A stretch of 64,000 bases of DNA from Syngnathus acus. Lineage: Eukaryota > Chordata > Actinopteri > Syngnathiformes > Syngnathidae. The number at the start of each line of letters is the position of its first letter. Position 1 is the first letter of the stretch. Positions 29,880 through 41,327 of the stretch are shown here, one piece after another. A model generated the notes under the pieces. That model searched no databases, was not told the DNA's origin, and saw only the letters and a program-made list of their open reading frames with translations. The DNA is taken from contig NC_051096.1 in the NCBI RefSeq assembly GCF_901709675.1, positions 3,747,001 through 3,811,000 of the forward strand. Direction: 5' to 3'. The position numbers and the translations under genes are program-made.

Positions 29880-32323
29880 AAATAAAACAGCTGCCCAGTG
29901 TAATACTATGGAGTATTTTATTTGGTAAAATAACAATCAAGTTGACACTTGTCGCTTCAGATTAAGGCATTTGACAAAATAGACCATTTAAATAATGCAT
30001 TTTAAAATTCATTAACATTGCATCTTCAACATTAATAATAGACGCAATGTGATAAATATTAGTGAGTCTACACATACCTATTTTTAAAAAAATATAATTA
30101 GGTTGTGCTTATCATAATAAAAAATTCATTTCAGACACACAACCCACTCAAGACAATACAGACAAAAATGAAATACAACAGCATCTGCCCAGATTTGTCT
30201 TCATTTGGCCCAAATTGATGATTTCGATTTATGACGGTCTTTGTGAGGGAAGCTAATGTGCACAAATGCATTTGAACAACCAAAAATGGCCCCAAAATAT
30301 GCTTTTAGCTTCGCCAATATTTCCCAAAACACTTTGTGGGTTTCTTATTGTCATCAATGTAACCATTATCAACTTTATGACCGCATTATGCTGAGAGATA
30401 ATGTCTAATTAGTACAGAACAGTTGTGTGGGGTCAGCTGTGTAGTGTGGCGTAGCGTGTTGAATGCTTTGCAATGTTTTCAGCATCATTAAATCCCGCGT
30501 TTAATTGGGGTGGGGAATTTATTGCCAAGGATAAGGAGGGGCCCTGGTCCTCACATTTGTCTCCTGTGAGTCACACGCCAGGAATGTTGGCGAGTTTGGA
30601 CAGTTACGTCATTCTGCTCATTCACTTTTTATTTAAAACGGGTCGCTCCCTAATATCTTTCACTTTAAGTGGGGTAGCAGATAAGTGCATGTGGTGCAAT
30701 TATTATGCAAACTAGCCCAGTTGTCACATCAAAATTCCATTTTAAAAACAAAGTAGATCAAAATAGCTTTACTTAGTTGTTTATTTCACACCTGAAGCAA
30801 AGAACCCAGTACATTAAAATCAATTTGATATGAAATGTCACTTTTAAGGGTGTGCTATAATGTAGCATTAAAACAATATAAAACACTAGCTTCTGACCAA
30901 TACATTCCTTACAAATCATTTCCCCACATCCCTTCAGTACAAACATTTTCCCTCAAGTACAAAAAGGTTATCTCTCAGCCCTGAGCACGCATTGTGCTTA
31001 TTAGTCCACCGTGTTCAACGAGGCACTCATTCACGGGAGCGTCGACACGGTGTGCGTTCATATGCAAATAGCACGCTGAGGCCACGCCGGGTGGAACGCA
31101 GACTTTTAGAAGGCTGCCATGGAGACCGAACAAGCAGCGCGAAACCGCCGCGGTGAGGCCGGCTAATCGGCCCCACGCTCCCCGTGTGCCGCATACGAAT
31201 ATCGCGGTTGCGAGGATGACTATAGAACGGCAACTAAAGCAGACATGTGCTTCACTTCTTTTGCAGTAAATTCACCGTCGTGTAATAAAAGTGCAAGGTG
31301 GGGAAAACCCATAGGAAGTATTGTAAAAGTGAATTTCATCATTCCAGTCAATTATCTCAAAAAAGCATAGAGAGGAAACTAAAATAAAGTCAAACTTTGC
31401 CAGTGAGGATTTTAGCCATTAACCATCATGCTAAATCCTTGGTTAAATAAACAAGCGCCGTTCACTCTTTTGAAAACTTTTGCTTTAGTCACCTTGTGAA
31501 AATGTTTTTTTTAGGATTCTAAAAAAACAGCAAAGACCAACTCTCCACTTTTGGGGGATTTCCGCTGTATTTTCTGGACTGTGTGAAAGCAAATCAAGCG
31601 GGTGGAGGCATTTCGTGGAAACAGTCGGTTTGGATGGTTACACAACACTTTTGTTGTCAGTGAAAATAATAGAGCTCGACGACACCAGGGGCTCAGTTAC
31701 ACACGTGCTATATTATGTCATTAGCATGATGATCCCTAACAATGATACCGGCTGGAGGTGTGGTGTGAATTTTCCAGGCACGTTCACTGGATTTTTCCCC
31801 ATTCGAACAAGCTCTAAAGTTGGCCCCATTGAGATAAAATGAACATGTTACAACAATGTCACGGCACTTGTGTGTTCCCCCCCCCTCCCAGATTGTCAAT
31901 AAGATACCGGCGACGTAAAACACACCACGTGAAATCCCTTCTTCTTTACAAACGTCTCAAGTGTTTTCAAGTCGCGTAAAAGTGCTTTTAAAAAGACACA
32001 TTCCCTTATCTTAGCATAAATAATAATAAGCAAGTGCTAATAAGCGTTTCAGCCACATCTCAAATGCTTGGTATTGTACCGAAAGATAATTGTCCCATTT
32101 ACCAGCTGGCCATTGCAGTCAAGTAGATTCTGCGTTAATGACTGCCAATTCAATGTTAATACATACGGTCATTATAATTAGGAAATAATACAAAACATGA
32201 CACGATGTACGCTCTGTTGAAATTCATTAAGAGAGCGGTATAGTAAAAAAGTAATTATCTCCGGTGTACCTAATATTTTTCAGTAGTACTCGTGGTATCA
32301 GTGCCCGCGACTCATGAGTCATT
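29880..32323. other. Intergenic stretch, no gene found
   Basis: About 2.4 kb without a supported frame. Two blocks stand out as more GC balanced: 30420-30720, and 31020-31230, which holds an octamer-type ATGCAAAT at 31060-31067. A C run lies at 31878-31884. Part of the 3' end is probably paqr7 3' UTR. Confidence 0.4.
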
Positions 32324-33388
32324 TCACTTGGACTTGGTCTGGCGGTCCAGCAGCCGTTTGGCCTTCCTCAGCATAAAAGCGGCGATGAGCATGCACATGA
32401 AGAGCGTCAGCCCGTAGAGGCCGACGAAGAACGCCGCGTCGTCTCCGGCGTGGAGCAGCGTGTACACCGGCCGCCGACTGTCGTAGTCCAGTTGCGAGGC
32501 GTGGATCTGACACAGGGTGCAACAGGAAAGCAGAATATGGAACAGCTGGTGCCCCTGACCCAGGAAGTCGCAACCTCCCGGCCAGCAACGCTCCAGCACG
32601 GGGAAGGCAAAGAAGACGGCGCAGCCTAGGAAGAAGGCGATCTGGCTCAGGTGGTGCACGAAGGCCGGGTCGTTGTCAAGGTTGCTAAGGAGAAGTCTGT
32701 GCACCACAGGGCTGATGTCCCACATGTAGGCGATGGTGGATGGTGTCACCTGGCCCACCTTGCGCACCCAAGGCGGGAGGGTGTGGTTCCGGTATTTGCC
32801 GTAGCAGCAACCCAGACACGACAGCCAACTGAGAAAAGCCGCCACGGGCATGAAGATGGGACCCATCCACCGATGGAACCCTTCCTCAGCCGCGTAGTAG
32901 TAGTGCACCACGGCGCTGCCGTACTGGTACTGTGCCACGCCTACGTAGTCCAGAAAGAAGAAGGCATAGTGGCACATCTCTGACTTGCCGCCCAGGAGGT
33001 GCGCCACCACGCTCCACGCCGTGTAGTTAAGTGCAGACAGGATGAGGATCAACAGAGGCCACGCGTGCCGGTCCTGTGCCAAATCCACCGACTGTGCCAC
33101 GTCGCTCGTCTTGGCCAGGAGAACCAGAAAGGCCAGCAGGTGCGTCCAGATGTTGATGGTCTCGTTGTGGCGGTGGAAGGCGGACAGGAAGTAGTAGCGC
33201 CAACACTGATGGAGGGGCCGGTAGCCGGTGCCAACGTAGCGCTCGCGGAAAAAGTGGGGCACCTCAGTGTCGCGCACAGTGCCGGGCATGGAGGGCGATG
33301 CCTCGGAGGTCAGCAGCCGAGGGACCTGCTTGATGTGCTGCAGGCTGATGAAGAGGCGCCCAATTCGCTCCATCACGATGGTCGTCAT
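32324..33388 (-). CDS. paqr7: Membrane progestin receptor alpha
   Basis: A single uninterrupted coding exon gives 354 residues, as expected of this receptor. PAQR family marks include FFRERYVGTGYRP, the conserved AFHRHNETINIWTHLL, DYVGVAQYQYGSA, and HQLFH in GQGHQLFHILLSC. Seven or eight hydrophobic segments follow the N-terminal 75 residues, and the tail is basic (LRKAKRLLDRQTKSK). The protein is a plasma-membrane progestin receptor; in fish, mPR-alpha mediates rapid steroid induction of oocyte maturation and sperm motility. An acceptor 12 bases upstream of the ATG (edge at 33400) and a donor at about 33977-33981 define a noncoding first exon starting at 33982. Alternative paralogues are PAQR8 and PAQR5, but sequence and synteny favour PAQR7. 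Confidence 0.93.
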   Translation of the reverse strand: MTTIVMERIGRLFISLQHIKQVPRLLTSEASPSMPGTVRDTEVPHFFRERYVGTGYRPLHQCWRYYFLSAFHRHNETINIWTHLLAFLVLLAKTSDVAQSVDLAQDRHAWPLLILILSALNYTAWSVVAHLLGGKSEMCHYAFFFLDYVGVAQYQYGSAVVHYYYAAEEGFHRWMGPIFMPVAAFLSWLSCLGCCYGKYRNHTLPPWVRKVGQVTPSTIAYMWDISPVVHRLLLSNLDNDPAFVHHLSQIAFFLGCAVFFAFPVLERCWPGGCDFLGQGHQLFHILLSCCTLCQIHASQLDYDSRRPVYTLLHAGDDAAFFVGLYGLTLFMCMLIAAFMLRKAKRLLDRQTKSK

Positions 33389-33981
33389 GGCGGCGGGAAG
33401 CTGCGGACAAGCACCAAAAACTCTTTCAGAACTGATTCAAATCCTTAATATCCATCTTAAAATCCATCTCTGATGTGCGGCGAGGTTCGTGGCTGGTGAG
33501 GCACCGACAGATTGACAAATTGGTACATAAATACAGCACAGTACATACAATCTTCAAAACTAATCATAAAATAATTATTTTTGAATAATTAAATTAGTTG
33601 CAGAGTACCTAGTGGGGTGGCTGAGGAGTGGAAATTATGCTGTCTCTATGGAACGTAGGAATTTACATCGTCAGGTATCTCTGACCTGTGAATGACGTCA
33701 CACTGACACCACCCTCCAGATGGATGAATTGAACTGTATTTCATTTAACACTATTATTATTTTTAAATATGGGTCAAGACAAAATACCGTTGCCCCCAGT
33801 TATTATTTAAACGGGGGAGGGGGGGGGGGGGGTCAACAGAACACCGAAGTTAAGTGACGTCTTGAAGTCCACATGAGTGGCAAAGAAGTTTGGAAAAGTT
33901 GTTTCCTTTGCACGTTTTGCTGTTATGAATGCCTAAAAGTTTGCTCTGATGTTATATTGTCGTAAAGGAGCTTTTTCTTAC

Positions 33982-34090
33982 CGTGTCGGGTTCCCTTTTC
34001 ACCAGACGACTGCCTCGCCGCGTTGGTCCGTGCGTCTTCTGTCTTCTTCCACGCCCAGATTAGAAATATGCAACAGATGAGGAGGGCGGT
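33982..34090 (-). promoter_or_regulatory. Noncoding first exon and promoter of paqr7
   Basis: A consensus minus-strand donor (GTAAG, complement at 33977-33981) ends a GC-rich segment with no frame. The acceptor just upstream of the paqr7 start codon pairs with it, giving an intron of about 575 bases in the 5' UTR. The upstream end is approximate. Confidence 0.55.
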
Positions 34091-36171
34091 GTCAAACTCT
34101 TAGACGGAAGTGCATTGAAAAGTAGGCCGACATTACCAACAAACATAAAAAGCTAACGTGTAAAAATAAAAATGTGAAAGATTTACTCTAATGGCCAGCA
34201 GCGTAAAATTCCGTTATGGCCAGTGCATTCACTGATGGAAAATGAGGAAGCTGACTCTGCAAATCTAGTTGTTTTATCACAAAAGCTTTTACTTTGAAAT
34301 GAGTAACTCGCCTATTGCGTTAGGAAACTTTGTTGATGTGACTGGATTATTATGCGATTCTGTTATTTGATATTTTCATTGTGTAATCATATAATGTAAT
34401 GTACAGTGCTTGATACTGTGCATAATTTTGCACTGTACACTTAAACTTAAATAAATAAAAGCAAATTGCCCAAATTTAAAATGACAGTGGAAAATAGAAA
34501 TATCTATCATACAAAAACTAAACAACACTACAAAACGGAAATTTGATTATTTAAAAAGCAATCTTAAAAAATTCTTCATTGCACTTTGGAGAGACGCACT
34601 TAATAATAGATGCAAAAGATCGACTGAATAACACAATAAATGTAAACTAACAAATAAATATAAATGGATAAGAAATTTTCTTACTTCATTTTAAGATTAG
34701 TAATTTCTTACCAACCAGCAGACTTCGTATGATATTCTGCAGACTTCCACTGACAGGGTGTGCCAGCATTGAAGTTGTACAAGCTTTTCTTGCTTATCAA
34801 TATCATTACATGACGCCCATAACTATGAACTGAACATTCAAATAAAAAACTTTGAAGTACTGTCGATTTTTAATATGAAAAGTAGATCAATTTACATAAG
34901 TCCTATCTTTTGCAAATCACGGCTGTTGTGTTCCTGAGGCTTCTAGCAAAACAATAGTTTTATTAGTCCACAACTATAAAAACAAACAATCAAACAGTAA
35001 AGCACATATTTATTTCTTTTTAATGTGATCTGTCCACTTTCTATCCCCAGATGTGTTTGCTACCCGCACAACCAGCAGATGGCTGACATTTCTCTTTGAC
35101 TGCATGGGAAAAGGACAACACATGGCGGTTCATCTCCAGCCTCTAATTGGCTGCACTCACATCATGTGGAGGCGGCAGAATTCCCAGAGCTCTCCTGCCA
35201 CCGGTGCGACTTTTCTTATTAATACCCTCCTCTTATTTTTGCTGAGCACTTTGTTTTGGCTCTCCGTGTACAATATATGGCCTGTCACCTCTAATGGGCA
35301 CCGAGATGGAGCATGGAAAGCCCATGGGGGGATCCTTGGGCTGGCCTTTTGTTTGCAGATAACGCTTCACTTGCAACTTTATAGCTACACCAATAGTGAG
35401 ATTGTCTTTGTACTGTAGTTGGGGGACAAAACGTTGATAATATCCACTTGTGTAGTGCTTTGAGTTGCCAAACATAGATTGCAGCCTAAAAATAATTGTC
35501 TATATTTTAGTGAATCAAAATACGACTTAATGTTAGCTTCTACTGTAATTTAACTCGATACTTCAATATACTCACGTCACAACTGAAATCATCATCTTTC
35601 GTTTGTAAATGCCATTAATCTGAGTTCATGTTTTAATTTATTGACCTGACCGTGCAAGTGCTCATTTTGTCCACCAGAAGGCAGTATAATATGTATAGCC
35701 ACACCACGTAAATTTGACGAAACAGAAGAAGAGCTAATTAGGTGCCAGTAGTAATTGTGTATATTTAGAAATAAAACAGAGAACGGCAAATTAGGTTAAC
35801 AGGTAAAAAAATAATCCTGAAATGTTACCATAAAGTATGTCTAAGTTTATCTGAATTCTGCGTTAAAAAAAAAAAACCAGAGGTATGTGTACAATTTGGG
35901 CAATCTGTTTCAAAATAAGATAATAAATTTACACATTACATCGATACTTCTGCCCTGCATCATAATCGATTCTTTAACCAACTAATACTACCTATACTAT
36001 TCAATTGTAATCGACGTTTTTGTACGAATATCACATTTAAGATGATGAACAATTGTATTTTATTTTGAAGTTTAAACGGAAGCATCTCCATCCGTGCGTT
36101 TGTCCAGCTTGGTGGAGTCGTAGGCGGGACGTGTGGTTTCGCAGGAAGTTGATTTCCTGCCTTAGTTAACT
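34091..36171. other. Intergenic stretch, no gene found
   Basis: Mostly AT rich. A more GC-balanced block lies at 35050-35410 with a 121-codon open frame that resembles nothing known to me and has no splice context. A CTCF-like CCACCAGAAGGCAGT is at 35671-35685. The tmem222 promoter must lie near the 3' end. Confidence 0.4.
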
Positions 36172-37469
36172 ATGGCCGATTTAACCGAGAAGGCGGAAAC
36201 CATGAAGAACTATCACATAGCGTCGGAAAAGATTAACCCGCTGGCCGGTCGTTTCCCTCATTGTATCGTGTGGACCCCCATCCCCGTGTTGTCGTGAGTT
36301 AAGTTGGAGGCTTCTTTTGGGCAAGTTCCCCGGATGTGCTGCAACGCAAGTGACAGCTTCGTTTGCTTAGCAAGCTAGCTGTCAAACGTCCCGTTTCTTA
36401 TTTTATATGAGCATACAAAGCACTGATAATTGTCCTTGTTGTGCAAAACCCAGGCTATTGAAACATCAAATAGTTGAACATATACATGCAAAAGATTACA
36501 GAAGGTTAATTTAAGTTTGCATAGTTTATTCCCCCAGCTTTTTTCCATCAATTTATTCAAATACTACATTTTATGTTTCTTATTGCATAGTTAATTCAAT
36601 GAAGTGACTATTTTCCCTTGCCAGTTGGCTGTTTCCATTTATTGGGCACATGGGCATCTGCACTTCAGTTGGAGTCATCCGGGACTTTGCTGGACCCTAT
36701 TTTGTATCTGTAAGTAATCCAATTTTGATTATAGGTAGTGTATGTGTGTACACCACCCAAGGAAGCTTTTCTTTTGTCATGCAGGAGGACAACATGGCTT
36801 TTGGAAAACCAACAAAGTGAGTTTTATCTGATGTTTCCCCCCCCCCCCCCCCCCCCCCCCTCTCTCTTGACCTGACTTCTACACAACATTATCATTTGTC
36901 GTTGGAGATACTGGATGCTGGACGTAAGCAAAGTCTATGCCGGTGGCTCGAGCGCTTGGGATATTGCCGTGCACGACGCTTCGGAGGAGTACAAGCACAG
37001 GATGGTACGGACCCATTTATACGTACAAAATATGCATAACATTTTTTGGTGGTATGTTTTCTCAAGCACAACCTGTGTTGCGACAACTGCCATTCGCACG
37101 TGGCCATGGCTCTCAACCTGATGCGCTACGACAACAGCACGTCGTGGAACATGGTCAAGCTCTGCCTCCTGGTGCTGCTGCACGGAAAGCATGTCAGGTA
37201 ACATGGCGTCTCACGGTGGTGCTGCGTAACCTCTGATAAATCGAAAAGACGAATTTGAATAACTCCAAAAAATAAAACAGCACAAAGCACCATTCTAAAG
37301 GCACAAACAATTGAAAGTGTTTCGACCAGCGTTAGTGTCTAGGGATGTATTGATCTTGCTTTGGGTCCCTTTGCTTTCCAGCTGCGCGGGCTTCCTGAAG
37401 ACGTGGCTGCCCTTCCTCATACTGCTGGGCGTCATTGTGACAGTGGCGCTTGTCATCAACCTCCGATGA
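36172..37469 (+). CDS. tmem222: Transmembrane protein 222
   Basis: Six exons (36172-36293, 36625-36709, 36785-36816, 36908-37004, 37067-37197, 37382-37469) give 184 residues of the DUF778 family. Recognisable blocks are [24 protein letters not shown], which is membrane associated, then [36 protein letters not shown]-like sequence (here [16 protein letters not shown]) and a C-terminal membrane anchor ([20 protein letters not shown]). The function is not well defined; mammalian TMEM222 is linked to brain development. A 24-base C run in intron 3 (36837-36860) lies close to the donor. The ATG has a good context and follows a short GC-rich leader. Confidence 0.93.
36837..36860. repeat. Poly-C tract
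   Basis: An uninterrupted run of 24 C lies in tmem222 intron 3, 21 bases after the donor, followed by TC repeats. Confidence 0.95.
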
Positions 37470-39562
37470 CCTCCCCCAGGGAATGTCGGCAAACAAAGTG
37501 AGGCCTTTTTATGTCAAGAAAAGACTTTTGAAAAACCTGTAAGAGACGCCGGAATGAATGTCTCACACAAACACCTCCATCACTGCCACGCACACAATTT
37601 CTAACAATGATAATAATCTAAATCTCTTTTTAGAAAAACCTGCCTTTAGTATCACAATTCAGAACTTCTTCTTTTTTTCGCTAGCAATTTAAACGGCCAT
37701 TGCCGCCTCAGGGTGAATGTCGTTATGCCGTTAAAGTGCGGGTCAGTGCCAACTCCGTGTTTTAAAAACCGTGTCAAAAATGAGAGACCCAGGACTAGCC
37801 TTTTACAGTGAAGTCCAGTTTACCCTGCTGGATACGTTCCAGACCCACCTGCGAAATAACGCTAATATATAAATTTGCTAAACCACACTTCCGTAGTGCC
37901 TGTTCTCGTTCTCGCTGTCAGGAAATGAGTCTATCATTGAAATATAATTTTAAGGAAATGAAAATTCGTCAGCTTTACATATCTGCCACATCTGCTCAAC
38001 ATAATTACCCAGAAACACTTTAGCTATCCGAAAAAAAAAAAATTGCAGCCATCTAGTAATGACAGCCATCTGAAAAACATTTATTTTGGGTGAAGTATTT
38101 ACTTGAGGTTAAGAGGACCCCATTATTCATTTCAGCTGTATTTGAGAAAATTACGCTTATGAGAGCAAGCCATTTTGTTCAACTTGAGTGCATGGTTGTT
38201 GTTTTTCTCCGGCCTTTCTTTCCGCATGTTATTTTTGCCTATTTAATTCCACATGATGGGTGTCACTCCACTTCAGTTGCCATGGCTGTGCTGAGCATAT
38301 CCAAATCCTCCCGTTATTCCCAATCATATAACTCCTTAAGCCCCTTCTTTTCGGAAGCAGCAGGTAGCCAGGATGGCTCAGGTTTTCTCGCTGAAGAAAT
38401 TTCAAACAGATGGACTCAAAATGTTTAAGACAAGTCGCAAATGATCATTTTGTTGTAAAAAGGTGGTCGATTCTGCTCACTAACTAGCCAGCTAGCGTCA
38501 TAAGCTACATTGTACAATACTTGACCTTAACAGATGCTGCAACATTCAATCATTAATTTTTTGTTTTAAGCCGTCCCACCACTGTGGTGCCTTGCAGTAA
38601 CCAGGAGCCAGCAGGTCATGGAATGTGGAGACCTGCGGCGGGGGTGGGGTGGGGGCTACGCTATCAATATATGCTTAGGCTGGTCCAGAGACTCCCTAAT
38701 CCCAAAACCGTAGACTAGTTCCATGCAGAAAAATCCTGCCAGGTCCTCAAGAATGTTTTCTGGAACATATACTGTATATAATAATAAAGGTGTTTTATTA
38801 TTGTTCTAAAAAAAGTGTTCATCTTAATATTTCTTGCTCATCTTGTTCCTAAAATGATTATAAATGGTCAGAATACACAGGAAGCAAAAGAACCCCCCCT
38901 TCCTTAGTCCCTTGCTTTGATACTTAAACCCGCCCCCCTGCCCGCACTGCAAAGTCTCACTCAGGGGCCATTATTGTGCACATGAAAGGAGGACCATTCG
39001 CAATTCTGGTCCCCCACCCCCTCCCTCACCCCGCATTGCTGCTGACCACCTGGGTGGGAAGGTAGCAAACATCCAGCCAAAAGTCCCCGACATGCTTTTT
39101 TAAATCCACATCAAAAGGGAATAATTTCAGGATGGATGCAGTCAGAGGAACTGCAACCTTGTGAAAGTAGCCACCTCATAAAAGAAAAAAAAAAGTGCAA
39201 GACTTCATATGTAACTTTTGAACATCAATTTGAAAGTTTGGATTTGGCTGAATTCCACATTTGTCTTTAAATTTAAACCAGATCCAATTGTTGCTCTGAC
39301 TTTTGACTTTCAGTTAGATTTCATATTTTGAATCATTTTCATGCAAATAAAAAAAAAAAGAATATCATTTCTTTTAAAGATGAGACTTCTGTTTGAGGCC
39401 GACCCACAGGATCTGGATCCGGCCCCCAAACTTCAAGCTCCTCCTCGTCGGATGCGTGCGCGATGCTCTTTTTTTTTTTTTTTTTTCCTTGTTTTTTCTC
39501 TCAACATGATTTGTTTGCAAATAAGCGACGCCCATTCTCCTTTCTCTTGCAAAGAACCCCCA
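37470..39562. other. tmem222 3' UTR and intergenic stretch
   Basis: No supported gene. A plus-strand AATAAA is at 38783-38788. Open frames at 37800-38430 are short and not conserved looking. A GC-rich block at 38570-38680 has no frame. Confidence 0.4.
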
Positions 39563-39599
39563 CCACACACACACACACACACACACACGCGCGCGCGCT
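39563..39599. repeat. AC/GC dinucleotide microsatellite
   Basis: About 12 AC repeats pass directly into GC repeats, about 150 bases upstream of the leucine-rich-repeat gene's start codon. The alternating purine-pyrimidine run could form Z-DNA. Confidence 0.9.
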
Positions 39600-39751
39600 T
39601 TTAGTCCACAACCCCCACTAGTGGCTGCCAGTGTCTGCATGGAAGTGCTCGGATCCACACTCGAGGCGTGCGGCCACTCAAGACAGCAGCCGGTGGAGAT
39701 GTAATCTTTCTCCACTTCTCCTTCGTCTTCATCCGTTCTTTCTTACCCAAC

Positions 39752-41327
39752 ATGCTGGACTTGAGCCCCAGTCGCCTCTTCTGCAGCACCCTCCTGCTCC
39801 TGCTCCTGCTGGGCTCCGTTTACGCACCGGCAGCTCCAGCGTCCTCCTGCCCGACGGGCTGCGAGTGCTCCGAAGTGGCGCACACGGTGAAGTGCGTGGC
39901 CAAAGACCTCCGGAGCGTCCCGCTCGAGATCCCTGGATACACCCGGAACCTTTTCATCACCGGCAACCGGATCACGCGCATCGGCACAGACTCCTTCAAG
40001 GGCCTCGACAATGTCACTAACCTTTCACTAAGCAATAACAGGTATATTTCTATCTCTTCTATAAATATTATACAATTTTGTCGCTACAGAATAATTTTTC
40101 TTATTGTGGGTTTTACACATTTTTGAAGAATGTGTCATATTTAAAAAGTTGAAATTGGTTTTCTGTCAAGAAGAAAAAATGTGTACTGTTTGTGTTAATT
40201 CTATCTTTATTTTTTGTAATTTAAAATAGTAACTAATATTAATTTCTGTTAATTATGAAATAATTTCATTTGGTACTTCATTTTTATGTAATTGTTATTT
40301 TTGCAATTGAGCAAATTCAAGCTAATATTTTTATAAACAGCTATAAACCGTGCAAGTAAATATTTACGCAAATACAAAATGCAGTGATGAAATTATTACA
40401 TGAAATAATACATGTATACATGCTAATCGTCACCTAGACCAAAAGAAAATCTCCACCTATCGATCCTCCAGGATTTCCGAGGTGGACTCGCACGCCTTCT
40501 CCGGCCTGCCGAGTCTTCGCTCGCTGGACCTGAGCTCCAACCAGCTGGCGGTGTTCCACCCAGAAGCCTTCACGGTAGCCAACCAATCGCTCCGCCAGCT
40601 CAACCTGAGCCGTGCCCTCTACAACCACTCAGCTGTGCTGGACTTGGCTACGGCTTTGCGCTGGAGCGCCCTAAGCTCTCTGCGCAGCCTCGACCTGTCG
40701 CACAACGGCCTCATCTACCTCCCGCCACTTATTTTCTCCCACCTGAGCGGACTTCGCCGGCTGCTGCTCACCAACAACTCCCTGGTCGCCGTGCGCAACG
40801 CCACCCTGGCCGGTTTGGAGTCTCTCCGGGAGCTGGATCTGACACTCAACTCGCTGAAGAATATCCCCGAGGAGGGCCTGCGCGAGCTGGACTCGCTCCC
40901 CGAGGCCGAGATCCTCCTGGGTGAGAACCCCTTCACGTGTGCGTGCGGCATCGAACCTTTGACCCGCTGGCTCAACCGCTCTCAGGGACGCGTCCGCGAC
41001 CCTGACCATCTGGTCTGCGCCTTCCCTGCCGCCCTGAGGAACACCTCTCTGCTCTCGGTGGTGGGTGCCTCCGGCAGCCTGAGGTGCCGCCAAAGGGGCG
41101 CCGGCGCCGACCTGGCCCTGCAGACCTCCTACGTGTTCCTGGGCCTGGTGCTGGGTCTGGTGGGCCTGGTCTTCCTCTTTGTGCTCTACCTGAACCGCAG
41201 AGGCATCAAGAAGCGTGTGTACGACATGCGAGACGCCTGCAGGGAGGTGTGGGAGGGCTACCACTACCGCTTCGAGCTCGAATCGGACCCCCGCCTCTCC
41301 CAGGTGTCCTCAAGCACTGACATGTAA
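39752..41327 (+). CDS. tpbg: Trophoblast glycoprotein-like leucine-rich repeat membrane protein
   Basis: Two exons (39752-40041, 40472-41327) give 381 residues. A signal peptide with a run of Leu (LLLLLLLGSVYA) is followed by a cysteine-rich LRRNT cap (CPTGCECSEVAHTVKC) and leucine-rich repeats such as LRSLDLSSNQLAVF, LRSLDLSHNGLIYLP and LRELDLTLNSLKNIP. An LRRCT cap follows (NPFTCACGIEPLTRWL, about residues 249-302), then one membrane helix (about 317-338) and a short tail ending DPRLSQVSSSTDM. This is the architecture of TPBG (5T4/WAIF1), a surface glycoprotein that modulates Wnt signalling and cell motility. Sites for N-glycosylation are present (NQS, NHS, NAT, NRS, NTS). An intron splits the repeat region, whereas mammalian TPBG has one coding exon. 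It may be tpbga, tpbgb or the TPBGL paralogue. Confidence 0.85.

Noticed and set aside
32999-33448. 149-codon open frame opposite paqr7, and similar ones opposite the LRR gene (40671-41264) and pabpc1 (59319-59819)
   Set aside because: They are antisense shadows of GC-rich coding exons, with low-complexity composition and no family resemblance.
35053-35418. 121-codon open frame between paqr7 and tmem222
   Set aside because: No splice context, promoter or recognisable product; composition is ordinary for noncoding GC-balanced sequence.
39668-39751. Upstream in-frame ATG for the LRR gene
   Set aside because: It would put 28 residues before a complete signal peptide; the ATG at 39752 starts the signal peptide properly.
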